Below, one piece after another: positions 16,410 to 26,118 of a DNA stretch of 64,000 bases. Numbering within the stretch: position 1 is the first letter of the stretch; every line of letters begins with the position of its first letter. A program made the translations under genes and the position numbers. Under the pieces are notes generated by a model. It saw only the letters and a program-made list of their open reading frames with translations, was not told where the DNA came from and ran no database searches. The stretch covers positions 496,001-560,000 of the forward strand of contig NZ_FOHS01000002.1 in NCBI RefSeq assembly GCF_900111515.1. Direction: 5' to 3'. This DNA is from Hymenobacter actinosclerus. Lineage in GTDB: Bacteria > Bacteroidota > Bacteroidia > Cytophagales > Hymenobacteraceae.

Positions 16410-17705
16410 ATGGCAGAATCTGCTGAACTGACGCTCAACGGGCAGTCGTATACGCTCCCCGTTATTGAAGGCACTGAGCACGAGAAGGCTTTCGACATCA
16501 GCAAGCTCCGCGACCAGACGGGCTACATCACCCTCGACCCCGGCTACAAGAACACCGGAGCCTGCAAAAGCGCCATCACCTTCCTTAACGGCGAGGAAGG
16601 CATCCTGCGCTACCGCGGCTATCCTATCGAGCAGCTGGCCGAAAAGTCGAGCTTCATTGAGGTAGCCTACCTGCTGATTTATGGCAAGCTGCCTACCCAG
16701 GACGAGCTCAAGAACTTCAGCAGCCAGATCACCCAGCACACGCTGGTGCACGAAGACGTGCGCAAGATTTTCGACGGTTTCCCGACGGCGGCCCACCCCA
16801 TGGCCATCCTGAGTTCCCTCATCTGCTCGCTGACCGCCTTCTACCCCGAAAGCGTGTCGCCCGACCTGAGCAAGGAGGAAATCGACCTGAACGTGATTCG
16901 GTTGATGGCCAAGATTTCGACCATCGCGGCCTGGACCTACAAGAACAACATGGGTCACCCGCTCAACTACCCGCGCAACGACCTCGACTACTGCTCCAAC
17001 TTCCTGTACATGATGTTCAGCTTCCCTACGGAGAAGTATGAAATCAACCCCGTGGTAGTACAGGCGCTCAACAAGCTGCTCATTCTGCACGCCGACCACG
17101 AGCAGAACTGCTCAACCTCGACGGTGCGCCTCGTGGGCTCGGCCAACGCCTCGCTCTACGGCTCGGTTTCGGCCGGCATCAACGCCCTGTGGGGCCCGCT
17201 GCACGGCGGTGCCAACCAGGAGGTGGTGGAGATGCTCGAATCCATCCAGCGCGACGGCGGCGACACCCAGAAGTGGATTGATAAGGCCAAGGACAAGGAT
17301 GATTCGTTCCGCCTCATGGGCTTCGGCCACCGGGTGTACAAGAACTTTGACCCTCGCGCCACCATCATCAAAAAGGCGGCCGACGACGTGCTCAAGGCCC
17401 TGGGCCTCGAAGACAGCCCCCTGCTCAAGATTGCCAAGGAGCTGGAGCAGGCTGCCCTCACCGACGAGTACTTCGTGCAGCGCAAGCTCTACCCGAACGT
17501 CGACTTTTACTCGGGCATCATCTACAAAGCCATCGGCATTCCGACGGAGATGTTCACGGTGATGTTTGCCCTGGGCCGTCTGCCCGGCTGGATTGCCCAG
17601 TGGAAAGAGATGCGCACCAATAAGGAGCCCATCGGCCGTCCCCGCCAGATTTACGTGGGCGAAACCGAGCGCGACTACGTGGCCATCGACCAGCGCACGG
17701 CCTAA
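16410..17705 (+). CDS. gltA: Citrate synthase
   Basis: This encodes 431 residues, the length of the hexameric type II enzyme. It condenses oxaloacetate and acetyl-CoA at the entry to the TCA cycle. Catalytic motifs are GPLHGGANQEVVEML (His), GFGHRVYKNFDPRA (His and Arg) and NVDFYSGIIYKAIGIP (Asp). The N-terminal domain starting AESAELTLNG is typical of the Gram-negative group. It is a single-gene unit followed by a strong terminator. Confidence 0.96.
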   Translation: MAESAELTLNGQSYTLPVIEGTEHEKAFDISKLRDQTGYITLDPGYKNTGACKSAITFLNGEEGILRYRGYPIEQLAEKSSFIEVAYLLIYGKLPTQDELKNFSSQITQHTLVHEDVRKIFDGFPTAAHPMAILSSLICSLTAFYPESVSPDLSKEEIDLNVIRLMAKISTIAAWTYKNNMGHPLNYPRNDLDYCSNFLYMMFSFPTEKYEINPVVVQALNKLLILHADHEQNCSTSTVRLVGSANASLYGSVSAGINALWGPLHGGANQEVVEMLESIQRDGGDTQKWIDKAKDKDDSFRLMGFGHRVYKNFDPRATIIKKAADDVLKALGLEDSPLLKIAKELEQAALTDEYFVQRKLYPNVDFYSGIIYKAIGIPTEMFTVMFALGRLPGWIAQWKEMRTNKEPIGRPRQIYVGETERDYVAIDQRTA

Positions 17706-17758
17706 GCAACGAGCCGGCCGGCTGGCCCGGCCGGCTTGTCGCCTACCCGCTGCCTCAT

Positions 17759-17788
17759 AAAAAAAGCCCGCTTATGCGGGCTTTTTTT
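17759..17788. terminator. Bidirectional terminator after gltA
   Basis: A stem of seven A, GCCCGC, a short loop, GCGGGC and seven T gives a classic terminator in both directions. A second GC-rich hairpin (17711-17738) lies just upstream. Confidence 0.92.
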
Positions 17789-17842
17789 ATGGGCAATTTA
17801 TTCGAGTGCTGCCTTAGGCGGCGCCCGGTAAGCTGCTGCCAG

Positions 17843-18208
17843 TCAGCGAATATTGGCAGCCGTGAATTCAGATTTAAGACCGTCGTAGACGGCGAGTTGC
17901 TTGGGTTGTAGCAGGGCGGCTACATCCCAGTCGTAGCGCTGTTGCAAATCGGCCAGGGCCTTGTCGAGGTTGGCAGGCTCGGTTTTGAGCGTATTGCGCA
18001 ACGAGGCCATTTCGGCAAGCAGGCTCAGGTTGAGGCGGCGCAGTTTGATGTACTGGCCTTCGCTGAGCTGGGTACGCTCGGCAATCCGCCAGGTCATGGC
18101 CGTGGCCCGCTCACCTAATGTAATACCCCCGCCATCGGCCTGGGCTACGGTAGGGGTGCCAGAGGCCATCAGCGTTGCGAGGGCCAGTAAAGTAAGTACG
18201 TTCTTCAT
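17843..18208 (-). CDS. Small exported protein, LxEGQ family (paralogue 2 of 3)
   Basis: This encodes 121 residues. A signal peptide (MKNVLTLLALATLMASG) is probably cut after VAQA, about residue 24. The mature helix-rich part has TQLSEGQYIKLRRLNLSLLAEM and a final helix LLQPKQLAVYDGL. It aligns without long gaps with the protein at 18395 and more distantly with that at 2070. Function unknown; Spy/CpxP-like periplasmic helical proteins are a possible parallel. Confidence 0.65.
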   Translation of the reverse strand: MKNVLTLLALATLMASGTPTVAQADGGGITLGERATAMTWRIAERTQLSEGQYIKLRRLNLSLLAEMASLRNTLKTEPANLDKALADLQQRYDWDVAALLQPKQLAVYDGLKSEFTAANIR

Positions 18209-18394
18209 AGTTGTAGGAGGTTTGGTGGAAAAATCAGGACCGGTCCAACTTCACTATCTCTGCACTATCCAAAACTGTCTTGTCAAGATACTACAGAAAT
18301 ATGATATAAGCAATATAAAATTTACCAGAGGCGCAACTTTCAGCCATAGCCCACGGCCCAACCCCGGCGGGGCCGGGCCGTGGCAGCTTAGCCC

Positions 18395-18763
18395 CTACTT
18401 CGACAGCGTACCGAGGGCCGTCATGCTGGCGCGGTGCTGGTCGAACAAGGAGCGCTGCGCCGGGCGCAGCATGTCGAGCAGGGCCATTTCGTAGTACAGC
18501 TGGGCATCGGCCAGGCGCTGGTCGAGAATGGGCTGCTCGGCGGCGAAACGGGACTTGAGGTCTTCCTGCTCGCTCAGCATACGAATGTTGAGTTGCTTGA
18601 GGCGCAGGTACTGGCCTTCATCAAGCCGGATGCGGTCGGCAATGGAACGGGTAAGGGCCGTAGCGCGGGCCGTGATGCTGGTAGGGTTATCGGCCCGCGA
18701 GGCGGCGTAGATTACCCCTGGGGCAGCAATCAGCAGGCAAACGAAAAGTGCAACTTTCTTCAT
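18395..18763 (-). CDS. Small exported protein, LxEGQ family (paralogue 3 of 3)
   Basis: This encodes 122 residues with a signal peptide (MKKVALFVCLLIAAPGVIYA) and a helical mature part containing IRLDEGQYLRLKQLNIRML and LRPAQRSLFDQH. It is the upstream tandem neighbour of paralogue 2, separated by 186 bp that include a GC-rich hairpin (about 18350-18387) and an AT-rich promoter-like part, so the two are probably transcribed separately. Confidence 0.65.
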   Translation of the reverse strand: MKKVALFVCLLIAAPGVIYAASRADNPTSITARATALTRSIADRIRLDEGQYLRLKQLNIRMLSEQEDLKSRFAAEQPILDQRLADAQLYYEMALLDMLRPAQRSLFDQHRASMTALGTLSK

Positions 18764-19003
18764 GGTGAAAAGGGAGAAAGGGTTGAAAAGAGAAATGCTT
18801 AGGGCTTTTGGCAGCGAAGCGCCTCCTAAAAAGGACTGCTGCCGCTACTCCCACAAGCGCCGGCTGCTTTGTGGGAATAATCAAATGTACCCCAAAATAT
18901 TAAACTATAAAATGTTTTTTTATCACTATTCTGATCAATAACTTTTATCACTTATCACTATATAGCTCATTATCAGAATTCTGAATGTGCTATGAAAAAG
19001 AAA
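18764..19003. other. Gene-free region with AT-rich block
   Basis: No ORF is supported. Bases 18880-18990 are AT-rich with several tatcact-like repeats and lie upstream of the minus-strand gene at 18763; they probably contain its promoter. Confidence 0.45.
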
Positions 19004-19062
19004 AACTCCAATCGAAAAAAAATGCAACTACTCGCGTAATTGTCCTTTTTTCGATTGGAGTT
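19004..19062. terminator. Inverted repeat downstream of the PorE-like gene
   Basis: Seventeen bases (19004-19020, ending in a run of A) are repeated inversely at 19046-19062 with a loop of about 25 bases. On the minus strand the stem is followed by T-rich sequence, which suits termination of the gene ending at 19103. Confidence 0.65.
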
Positions 19063-19102
19063 GGCGGTTGTCGGCCCTATTCGGGCCCGGGCCGGGCAGG
19101 TT

Positions 19103-21052
19103 CTACAGAATGCGTAGCTCGATGCGGCGGTTCTGCTGGCGGTTGTCTTCGGAATCGTTGGGAGCCAGCGGGCGGGCCTCGCCGTAGCCCTTGTAGCGCA
19201 GCCGGGCGGCTTCCACGCCCTGGCTCAGCAGGTAGCGATACACCGATTTGGCCCGGTTCTGCGACAGCAGCAGGTTGTCGTCGTCGGAGCCCACGTCGTC
19301 GGTGTGGCCCGATACTTCCACCTGAATGGTGGGGTACTGCTTCATGAAGCTCACCAGCCGGTTGAGTTCGGTGCGCGACTTGGGCTTGAGCTCGTACTGG
19401 CTCACATCGAAGAACAGGTTGTTGAGCACCACGCTGCGGCCCGCGCCTACCGGATCGAGGTAGAGGTCGAGCGTAAGCGGGTTGAAGCTGCGGCGGCTGC
19501 TGTAGTCGAAGCTCAGGCTGCGCATCAGGTATTTGTCGGCGGCGGCGTACATGGCATACTGGCGCCCCTCGTTGAGCACTACGGTGTACTCGCCGGTTTC
19601 GGCGTCGGAGTTCACGTACTGCACCAGTTCGTTGGTGTTGAGGTCGTAGAGCTGCACATCGGCGGCAATGGGCTTTTTGGTGGCGGCGTCGAACACCCGG
19701 CCCTGGGCGTAGGTGCTGGTTTCGCGGGCGCGCACGCTGCTGGGGGCCTCAAACGAGTACAGCTCCACGGGCTGGTCGCGCAGGCGCTTTACGCCCGGCT
19801 CGGCCGTGCGCCAGCGCGAGCAGAAACCCCGGCGGTTGTCGGAGCTGATAAACAGCGAGGCTTCGTTTTCGAAGGTATTGAGCGGGTAGCCCAGGTTACG
19901 GGGCGCTTCCCATTTGCCATCGGCCGCCAGCTCGCAACGGTAAATATCGAGCCCGCCCATGCCCACCAGCCCGTCGGTTACATAGTAGAGCGTGGTGCCG
20001 CTGGCATGAATGAAGGGGGCCATGTCCTTGCCGGGCGTATTCACGGGCGCGCCTACATTGCGGGCCGGCGTCCACTTTCCCTGCTCGTCGAGGGTAGTCA
20101 CGTAGATATCCTCCTGGCCCTGCCCACCGCGCCGGGTGCTGGTAAAGTAGAGCGTACGGCCGTCGGCCGAGAGCGTGGGCTGCGAGTCCCACTCGGGCGA
20201 GTTGACGTTGCGGCCCAGGTTTTCGGGCTTGCTCCAGGCATTGCCGGTCCGGCGCGAGATGTACAGGTCGCAGTTGCCCACCGAGTTGGCCCGGTCGCAG
20301 GAAGCAAATACCAGCGTTTTACCGTCGCCGGAAATAGCCCCCGCCCCTTCGTTGAATGAGGTGTTGATGGCCGGCGAGATGGAGGCCGGCTCGCCCATGG
20401 TGCCGTCGGGGTTCTGGCGGCTCACGTACAGGTTTTCGTCGCTGGCGGCGGTGGGCCGGCCGGTAAAGAGCAGAAAGCGGCTGTCGGCGGTAAGCACCGG
20501 GAAATACTGGAACCGGAAGGTGTTGAGCGGCTCCGGCAGGCGGGTGGGTTCGGGGCCGGTAGGCGCGGCCAGGGCTTTCACGGCAAACGCGCAGTTGAGC
20601 AGCTGGCGCCGGGCCTGCGGAATATTGCGCTGGCTTTTGGGGGCCGTTTTGAGAAACTTCTGGTAGGCGTCGGCCGCCGTGGCGTAGTCGCCGAAGCTAA
20701 TAGCCAGCTCGCCCAGCATAAAGTAGTCGTTGCTGCGGGCCGCGTCGACGGGTAGCTTGGGCAGGCCGGTACGGTAGGCTTCAAAGGCCGCCTGGTTTTC
20801 GCCCATCGCCTTGAGCAAGGAGCCCTTCAGCAGGTAGGGCTCGCCCAGGGAAGGAAACTTCTGGGTGAGCTGGTCGAGCGTTTCGAGCGCCTTGGTAAAG
20901 TCGCGGCCTTTGGCGTGCGCCTGGGCTTTTTCCCAGAGGCTGCGGGCCTTGGTATTGGTGGAGCTGAGCGGCGCCTGGGCGGCCGCCGGCCGCGGCGAAA
21001 GGCCACCGGCAGTTAACAGCAGCACCAGCGGCACGAAAAGCGAACGACGCAT
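19103..21052 (-). CDS. PorE-like OmpA family protein (TPR, PD40 propeller, CRD, OmpA)
   Basis: This encodes 649 residues. A signal peptide (MRRSLFVPLVLLLTAGGLS) is followed by TPR-like helices (about 30-160), PD40/WD40-like beta-propeller repeats (about 190-410, for example LSADGRTLYFTSTRRGG and ISGDGKTLVFASCD), a carboxypeptidase-regulatory-like domain (about 440-510, GRVFDAATKKPIAADVQLYD) and a C-terminal OmpA peptidoglycan-binding domain (VEVSGHTDDVGSDDDN). This order is that of PorE, a periplasmic or outer-membrane accessory of the type IX secretion system. The family has relatives with other roles, so orthology is likely but unproven. Confidence 0.85.
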   Translation of the reverse strand: MRRSLFVPLVLLLTAGGLSPRPAAAQAPLSSTNTKARSLWEKAQAHAKGRDFTKALETLDQLTQKFPSLGEPYLLKGSLLKAMGENQAAFEAYRTGLPKLPVDAARSNDYFMLGELAISFGDYATAADAYQKFLKTAPKSQRNIPQARRQLLNCAFAVKALAAPTGPEPTRLPEPLNTFRFQYFPVLTADSRFLLFTGRPTAASDENLYVSRQNPDGTMGEPASISPAINTSFNEGAGAISGDGKTLVFASCDRANSVGNCDLYISRRTGNAWSKPENLGRNVNSPEWDSQPTLSADGRTLYFTSTRRGGQGQEDIYVTTLDEQGKWTPARNVGAPVNTPGKDMAPFIHASGTTLYYVTDGLVGMGGLDIYRCELAADGKWEAPRNLGYPLNTFENEASLFISSDNRRGFCSRWRTAEPGVKRLRDQPVELYSFEAPSSVRARETSTYAQGRVFDAATKKPIAADVQLYDLNTNELVQYVNSDAETGEYTVVLNEGRQYAMYAAADKYLMRSLSFDYSSRRSFNPLTLDLYLDPVGAGRSVVLNNLFFDVSQYELKPKSRTELNRLVSFMKQYPTIQVEVSGHTDDVGSDDDNLLLSQNRAKSVYRYLLSQGVEAARLRYKGYGEARPLAPNDSEDNRQQNRRIELRIL

Positions 21053-21078
21053 ACGGAAGGGGCTAAAACAGGTGGGCG

Positions 21079-21717
21079 CTAAGGAATATCGAGGTACTTA
21101 TGGGTCTGCAGCGACACCTGCCAGCGCGGGTTATTCTTGACATACTCCACGATAAGCGGGGTCATGGCGGCGGCCTTGCTCCACTCGGGCTGCAGGTACA
21201 GGCGGCAATCGGGGCCCACCAGCGCGGCGTGCTCCTCGGCCCAGGCAAAGTCGCTTTTATTGAACACCACAATTTTCAGCTCGTGGGCCGCCGCCAGCAC
21301 CGCGGGCAGTGGGGCCTTGAACTTCTTGGGCGATACGCAAATCCAGTTCCAGTTTCCGCTCAGCGGGTAAGCGCCGCTGGTTTCAATCCAGGTCTGGCAG
21401 CCGGCCTGCTGCAGCGCGGCCGTAAGCGGCCCCAGCTCGTGCATGAGCGGCTCGCCCCCGGTTATCACCACGTTGCGGCCGGGGTGCGCCGTTACGGCTG
21501 CCACCAGGTCGGGCAGGGCGTGGCGCGGGTGGGCATCCAGGGGCCACGACTCCTTTACATCGCACCACACGCAGCCCACGTCGCAGCCGCCAAGGCGGAT
21601 GAAGTAGGCGGCGCGGCCCGTGTTGTAGCCCTCGCCCTGAATGGTATAAAACTGCTCCATCACGGGCAGCGTAGTGGCGGCCTGCGTAGCTGGAGTAAGC
21701 GGAAGTTGGTGCAGCAA
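21079..21717 (-). CDS. queE: 7-carboxy-7-deazaguanine synthase (radical SAM)
   Basis: The enzyme makes the deazapurine ring in queuosine synthesis. The Fe-S motif GGCDVGCVWCDV gives CX3CX2C, followed by the SAM-binding GGEP (ITGGEPLMHEL). FYTIQGEG is the conserved N-terminal motif. The first possible start (TTG at 21744) lies in the U tract of a terminator and is unlikely. An ATG at 21660 sits directly at the conserved motif, but LPVMEQFYTIQGEG suggests the family sequence begins earlier, so I give a TTG at 21717 with low certainty for the start. It follows folD but is separated from it by that terminator. Confidence 0.88.
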   Translation of the reverse strand: MLHQLPLTPATQAATTLPVMEQFYTIQGEGYNTGRAAYFIRLGGCDVGCVWCDVKESWPLDAHPRHALPDLVAAVTAHPGRNVVITGGEPLMHELGPLTAALQQAGCQTWIETSGAYPLSGNWNWICVSPKKFKAPLPAVLAAAHELKIVVFNKSDFAWAEEHAALVGPDCRLYLQPEWSKAAAMTPLIVEYVKNNPRWQVSLQTHKYLDIP

Positions 21718-21733
21718 AACGGGTAATCTTCTG

Positions 21734-21805
21734 AAAAAAAACAAGTCGGGCCGCCGGGAAATCCAATTACCGCAGTAACTGGCGCTTTTCCCGGCGGACC
21801 GACTT
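21734..21805 (-). terminator. Terminator of folD
   Basis: On the minus strand an imperfect stem of 18 bp (21805-21788 with 21760-21743) is followed by eight T (21741-21734), about 125 bp downstream of the folD stop. Confidence 0.8.
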
Positions 21806-21929
21806 TAAAAGTACTACAACGCCCCGGATTCTGAAAGCCCCGGATTGGGCTAATTGGATTTTAGGGACTTGGAAGCGAAGGGGTTCAATGCAAGACTATC
21901 ATCCTGAGCTGTAATCCTGAACCGCTCTG

Positions 21930-22838
21930 CTAACCGTACACCTCGCGCTTGGCAGCCCGCAGCGTATTGAGCAGCAGCATGGCAATGGTCATCGGGCCAA
22001 CGCCACCGGGCACGGGCGTGATGTAGGAGGCCAGCGGGGCCACCTCGTCGAAGTTTACGTCGCCCTTCAGTGCCCAACCGGCCTTGCGGCTGGCGTCTTC
22101 TACGCGGGTCGTGCCCACGTCAATAACCACCGCGCCGGGCTTCACCATGTCGGCCGTTACGAAACCCGGCCGGCCCAGGGCCGCCACCAGAATGTCGGCC
22201 GTGCGCGCAATTTCGGGCAGGTTTTGGGTGCGCGAATGGCATAAAGTAACGGTGCAGTTACCGGGCTCCAGGTTCTTGGCCAGCAGGATGCTAACCGGCG
22301 TACCCACAATATTGGAACGACCGATAACCACGCAGTGCTTACCGTCGGTAGGCAGCCTGTAGCGGCGCAGCAGCTCCACGATACCCGAGGGCGTAGCCGG
22401 CAGCAGGGCCGGCAGCCCGGCCACCATGCGCCCGATGTTCATCGGGTGGAAACCGTCCACGTCCTTGTCGGGCCGCACCGCCTCAATCACCTTGTTGGTG
22501 TCGATGTGGCGGGGTAGCGGCAGCTGCACAATGAAGCCGTCGATTTGCGGGTCCTCGTTCAGCTCAGCCACCTTGGCCAGCAGCTCGGCCTCCGTGATGG
22601 AGTCTTCGTAGCGCAGCAGGGTGCTTTCGAAGCCGACCCGCTCGCAGGCCAGCACCTTGTTGCGCACGTAGGTTTCCGAGCCGCCGTCGTGGCCCACCAG
22701 AATGGCGGCCAGGTGGGGCGTTTTGTGGCCGGCGGCCTTACGCTCGGCTACTTCGGCCGCAATTTCAACTTTGATGTCCTCGGCGGTTTGCTTGCCGTCG
22801 ATGAGGCGGTAGGTCGTGGCGTCGGGGGCAGTGGTCAT
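21930..22838 (-). CDS. folD: Bifunctional methylenetetrahydrofolate dehydrogenase / methenyltetrahydrofolate cyclohydrolase
   Basis: This encodes 302 residues from [15 protein letters not shown], a normal FolD length; the upstream Pro/Arg-rich extension is not part of the family. It links C1 units of tetrahydrofolate to NADP. Conserved motifs include [13 protein letters not shown] (catalytic Tyr and Lys region), [11 protein letters not shown], the DKDVDGFHP segment, the Rossmann [17 protein letters not shown] and the final [15 protein letters not shown]. It is 19 bp downstream of the small gene at 22858-23079. Confidence 0.95.
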   Translation of the reverse strand: MTTAPDATTYRLIDGKQTAEDIKVEIAAEVAERKAAGHKTPHLAAILVGHDGGSETYVRNKVLACERVGFESTLLRYEDSITEAELLAKVAELNEDPQIDGFIVQLPLPRHIDTNKVIEAVRPDKDVDGFHPMNIGRMVAGLPALLPATPSGIVELLRRYRLPTDGKHCVVIGRSNIVGTPVSILLAKNLEPGNCTVTLCHSRTQNLPEIARTADILVAALGRPGFVTADMVKPGAVVIDVGTTRVEDASRKAGWALKGDVNFDEVAPLASYITPVPGGVGPMTIAMLLLNTLRAAKREVYG

Positions 22839-22857
22839 AGCGAAGGAAAGGGGGTGG

Positions 22858-23079
22858 TTAGGCAGAAGCGGGTGGCGTATCCGTGGCAGCCGAGGCCGGC
22901 GACGATTCGGTGGCAACCGACGCTTCGTAGGCGGCAATGGCCTCGGCACCGGCGGCGAGCAGGGCTTTTTCCATCACGGGCCAATCGTCGCGCCAGCGGA
23001 ACTTGCGCTCCTGGCCCCGGCGGATTTTTTCTAGCTGGTCGAAACTGCGACAGTTCTTAACGAGGTGATGGTCAGACAT
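22858..23079 (-). CDS. Small conserved protein upstream of folD, unknown function
   Basis: This encodes 73 residues from [10 protein letters not shown], rich in charged residues and Trp ([20 protein letters not shown]) with an Ala/Ser/Thr-rich tail. It has no signal or membrane helix. It is likely co-transcribed with folD because of the 19-bp gap. I recognise no family. An alternative upstream start at 23148 would add an unconvincing N-terminus. Confidence 0.55.
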   Translation of the reverse strand: MSDHHLVKNCRSFDQLEKIRRGQERKFRWRDDWPVMEKALLAAGAEAIAAYEASVATESSPASAATDTPPASA

Positions 23080-23146
23080 GGGATGAGGGGAAGCAACACA
23101 CGCCCGGTTAAGAAGTGCATCAGGTGAAAAATGAAGAGGTACGCGC

Positions 23147-23176
23147 AAAAAAAACGCGCCTATGAAAGGCGCGTTT
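23147..23176 (-). terminator. Terminator of lepA
   Basis: A 10-bp stem (23152-23161 with 23167-23176) carries a run of T on the minus strand side, 7 bp after the lepA stop. Confidence 0.9.
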
Positions 23177-23182
23177 CACTCA

Positions 23183-24970
23183 TCAATCCAGTTTCAGAAC
23201 GGCCAGGAAGGCCTCCTGAGGTATCTCCACGGAGCCAACCTGACGCATACGCTTCTTGCCTTCCTTCTGCTTTTCGAGCAGCTTGCGCTTGCGGCTGATG
23301 TCGCCGCCGTAGCACTTGGCAATTACGTTTTTGCGCAGGGCTTTCACCGTTTCGCGGGAAATAATCTTCTGGCCAATACTGGCCTGAATGGCAATTTCGA
23401 ACTGCTGGCGGGGCAGCAGCTCGCGCAGTTTCTCGCACAGCCGGCGGCCCCACTCGTAGCTCTTGCTGCGGTGCACGATGGCCGACAAAGCATCGACCTT
23501 CTCGCCGTTGAGCATGATATCGAGCTTCACCATATCCGACTCGCGGAAGCCAATCAGCTCGTAGTCGAGCGAAGCGTAGCCGCGGCTGATGGTTTTAAGC
23601 TTGTCGAAGAAGTCGAACACGATTTCCGACAGCGGCAGCTCAAAGGTCATCTCCACCCGCTCAGAGGTCAGGTAGCTTTGGCCCTTGATGATGCCGCGCT
23701 TGTCCATGCACAGCGTGATGATGGGGCCCACGTAGTCGGCGGCCGTGATGATCTGGGCCTTGATGTAGGGCTCCTCGATATGCTTGATCATGTTCGGCTC
23801 GGGCATTTCGCTCGGCGCGTTGATGGTCAGCAGCTGGTCCTTGGTGCCGGTAGCGTGGAACTGCACGCTGGGTACGGTGGTAATCACCGTCATGTTGAAC
23901 TCGCGCTCCAGGCGCTCCTGCACGATTTCCATGTGCAGCATCCCCAAAAAGCCGCAGCGGAAGCCGAAGCCCAGGGCTACCGACGTTTCGGGTTCCCAGA
24001 CCAGGGAGGCGTCGTTGAGCTGGAGCTTTTCCATGCACGAGCGCAGCTCTTCGTACTCGGTAGTATCAACGGGGTAGATGCCGGCGAATACCATCGGCTT
24101 CACGTCGGCAAAGCCCTTGATGGCTTCTTTGGTCGGGTTGGCAACGTTGGTAATCGTGTCGCCCACTTTCACTTCGCGGGCTTCCTTGATGCCCGAGATG
24201 AGGTAGCCCACGTTGCCGGCCCGCATTTCCTGGCGCGGCTCCTGGCTGAGGCCCAGGATGCCGATTTCGTCGGCGCCGTATTCCTTGCCGGTGGCCATGA
24301 AGCGAAGCTTGTCGCCCTTGCGCATGGTGCCGTTCTTGATGCGGAACAGCACCTCGATGCCGCGGTAGGAGTTGAAAACCGAGTCGAAAATCAGGGCCTG
24401 CAAGGGCGCCTCGGGGTCGCCTTTGGGCGCTGGCACCCGCTCGACAATGGCGTTGAGGATGGCTTCGATGCCGAGGCCGGTTTTGCCGGACGCGTGCAGG
24501 ATGTCGTCGTGGTCGCAGCCGATGAGGTCCACGATTTCGTCCGAAACCTCCTCGGGCATGGCGTGGGGCAGGTCGATTTTATTAAGGACGGGGATGATTT
24601 CCAGGTCGGCGCCGATGGCGAGGTAGAGGTTGGAAATCGTCTGGGCCTCGATGCCCTGGGAGGCATCGACAATCAGCAGCGCGCCCTCGCAGGCGGCAAT
24701 GCTGCGGCTTACTTCGTAGCTAAAATCGACGTGGCCGGGCGTGTCGATCAGGTTGAGCGTGTAGATTTCCCCTTTGTAGGGAAACTGCATCTGGATGGCG
24801 TGGCTCTTGATGGTGATGCCCCGCTCCCGCTCCAGGTCCATGTTATCGAGTAGCTGGGCCTGCATGTCGCGCTTGGCCACGGTACTCGTGAATTCGAGCA
24901 GGCGGTCGGCGAGGGTGCTTTTGCCGTGGTCGATGTGGGCAATGATGCAGAAATTGCGGATGTTCTTCAC
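23183..24970 (-). CDS. lepA: Elongation factor 4 (translational GTPase LepA)
   Basis: This encodes 595 residues from a GTG start giving [26 protein letters not shown]4 is a ribosomal GTPase. G1 [10 protein letters not shown]3 DTPGHVDF and G4 NKIDLP are present, then domains II-III, the LepA-specific [31 protein letters not shown] and the basic C-terminal domain ([27 protein letters not shown], ending [24 protein letters not shown] region). It is a single gene with its own promoter and terminator. Confidence 0.97.
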   Translation of the reverse strand: MKNIRNFCIIAHIDHGKSTLADRLLEFTSTVAKRDMQAQLLDNMDLERERGITIKSHAIQMQFPYKGEIYTLNLIDTPGHVDFSYEVSRSIAACEGALLIVDASQGIEAQTISNLYLAIGADLEIIPVLNKIDLPHAMPEEVSDEIVDLIGCDHDDILHASGKTGLGIEAILNAIVERVPAPKGDPEAPLQALIFDSVFNSYRGIEVLFRIKNGTMRKGDKLRFMATGKEYGADEIGILGLSQEPRQEMRAGNVGYLISGIKEAREVKVGDTITNVANPTKEAIKGFADVKPMVFAGIYPVDTTEYEELRSCMEKLQLNDASLVWEPETSVALGFGFRCGFLGMLHMEIVQERLEREFNMTVITTVPSVQFHATGTKDQLLTINAPSEMPEPNMIKHIEEPYIKAQIITAADYVGPIITLCMDKRGIIKGQSYLTSERVEMTFELPLSEIVFDFFDKLKTISRGYASLDYELIGFRESDMVKLDIMLNGEKVDALSAIVHRSKSYEWGRRLCEKLRELLPRQQFEIAIQASIGQKIISRETVKALRKNVIAKCYGGDISRKRKLLEKQKEGKKRMRQVGSVEIPQEAFLAVLKLD

Positions 24971-24992
24971 AGAGGGCAGTTTTTTCTAGCTT

Positions 24993-25000
24993 CAAAGGTA
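24993..25000 (-). promoter_or_regulatory. -7 box (TACCTTTG) of lepA
   Basis: The minus strand reads TACCTTTG, an exact TAnnTTTG match, 22 bp upstream of the GTG start at 24970. Confidence 0.6.
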
Positions 25001-25174
25001 CGCAACGACGCCCGGATATGCCAGCGGCCCGCCCCACCAGCCCCCGGCAAGCTCCACCTAACCCCCGCCCGCGCCCTGAACGTATATATAAGCTCCGTAG
25101 CCGGCCGGCCCCGTACTGGCACCCGGCAGCCCGGCCCCCATTTTCCACATTACCCACATTCTAACTCATCCGCT

Positions 25175-25525
25175 ATGTCAGTCAAACTCAATTCCGCCGC
25201 CGTCAAGCATGCCAAACAGCTTATAAAAGACGGCAAAATCAAGAACGACTCGGGCCACTGGAGCCAGCACAACCCCGACACCGACGCCGAAAACCAGTTT
25301 CTCGATAAGCACGACTACCAGGAGTACGCCAAGTGGCACCTGGGCGAAGACACCAGTATGAGCGAAGACACCAAGGGCCGCTACAAATTCCCGTTCGGCG
25401 ACTTCAAGACCGTGCATCGCGACGGGCTGCTGGCCGCCAAGGAGCGCGCCGCCCAGCAAGGCTACCACGACATCGAAAAAGCCGCCGACGAGCTGGAAAA
25501 AGAGCTGGAGAAAAAGGCAGGGTAG
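25175..25525 (+). CDS. Conserved acidic/basic cytosolic protein, unknown function
   Basis: This encodes 116 residues from [15 protein letters not shown]. It is highly charged with no signal peptide. The segment [31 protein letters not shown] is followed by a helical [13 protein letters not shown] tail. It looks like a family of small stress-type proteins seen in proteobacteria and Bacteroidota that I know only as uncharacterised. The longer in-frame start at 24926 overlaps lepA on the other strand and is rejected. Confidence 0.65.
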   Translation: MSVKLNSAAVKHAKQLIKDGKIKNDSGHWSQHNPDTDAENQFLDKHDYQEYAKWHLGEDTSMSEDTKGRYKFPFGDFKTVHRDGLLAAKERAAQQGYHDIEKAADELEKELEKKAG

Positions 25526-25587
25526 CCGCCGCCGGTTCACCCTTCCGGCGCCGGACCCGTATTGTTAAGTTCACCAATGCTAACATC

Positions 25588-25992
25588 ATGAACGGTATCA
25601 CCCTCCAGCAAGCCCAGCAAGCCGTAGCCGCCGCCCAGCAAAAGGCCCGCGACCTGAACCTGAAAATGAACATTGCCGTGGTCGACGCCGGTGCCAACCT
25701 CACGGCCTTCGCCCGCATGGACGGCGCCTGGCTGGGCTCGGTGGACATTGCCATCAAAAAGGCTAAAACCGCCCGCTACTTCGATATGCCAACCGGCGAC
25801 CTGGGCCAAGCCTCGCAGCCCGGCGGCTCGCTGTTCAACATTGAAGTATCGAACGGCGGCCTTATCACCTTCCCCGGCGGCCTGCCCATCAAAAACGCTC
25901 AGGGCGACATTATCGGCGCCATCGGCGTGTCGGGCGACTCGGTGGAAAACGACCACACCGTAGCCGAAGCCGGTATGCAGGCGCTGCAGTAG
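25588..25992 (+). CDS. GlcG/HbpS family heme-degrading domain protein
   Basis: This encodes 134 residues from [18 protein letters not shown]. The pattern [35 protein letters not shown] and the C-terminal [22 protein letters not shown] is characteristic of the GlcG/HbpS fold. Members bind heme or cobalamin or have accessory roles; the ligand here is unknown. It starts 62 bp after the previous gene in the same direction. Confidence 0.88.
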   Translation: MNGITLQQAQQAVAAAQQKARDLNLKMNIAVVDAGANLTAFARMDGAWLGSVDIAIKKAKTARYFDMPTGDLGQASQPGGSLFNIEVSNGGLITFPGGLPIKNAQGDIIGAIGVSGDSVENDHTVAEAGMQALQ

Positions 25993-26015
25993 CCGTTGCT
26001 GCTGTCGTTCTTACT

Positions 26016-26051
26016 AGAAGCGCCGGGCCTCCGTGGGGGTCCGGCGCTTCT
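26016..26051 (+). terminator. Hairpin after the GlcG/HbpS gene
   Basis: An 11-bp stem (26016-26026 with 26041-26051) lies 24 bp after the stop. There is no clear U tract. Confidence 0.6.
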
Positions 26052-26118
26052 GGTTGATGTGAAAATCAATATTGCGGCGGCCTGAGTATCTTTAGCAACA
26101 CCCGTTTCCCTCCTTCTT

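Noticed and set aside
18991-19038. 15-codon ORF beginning MKKKNSNRKK within the repeat at 19004-19062
   Set aside because: Its codons are the A-rich arm of the hairpin; no promoter or family support.
21079-21744. TTG at 21744 as the queE start
   Set aside because: The first codons would be the U tract of the folD terminator (Phe-Phe-Phe), so a later start is more likely.
23162-24853. 563-residue plus-strand ORF opposite lepA
   Set aside because: Shadow of lepA; lepA is complete and unmistakable.
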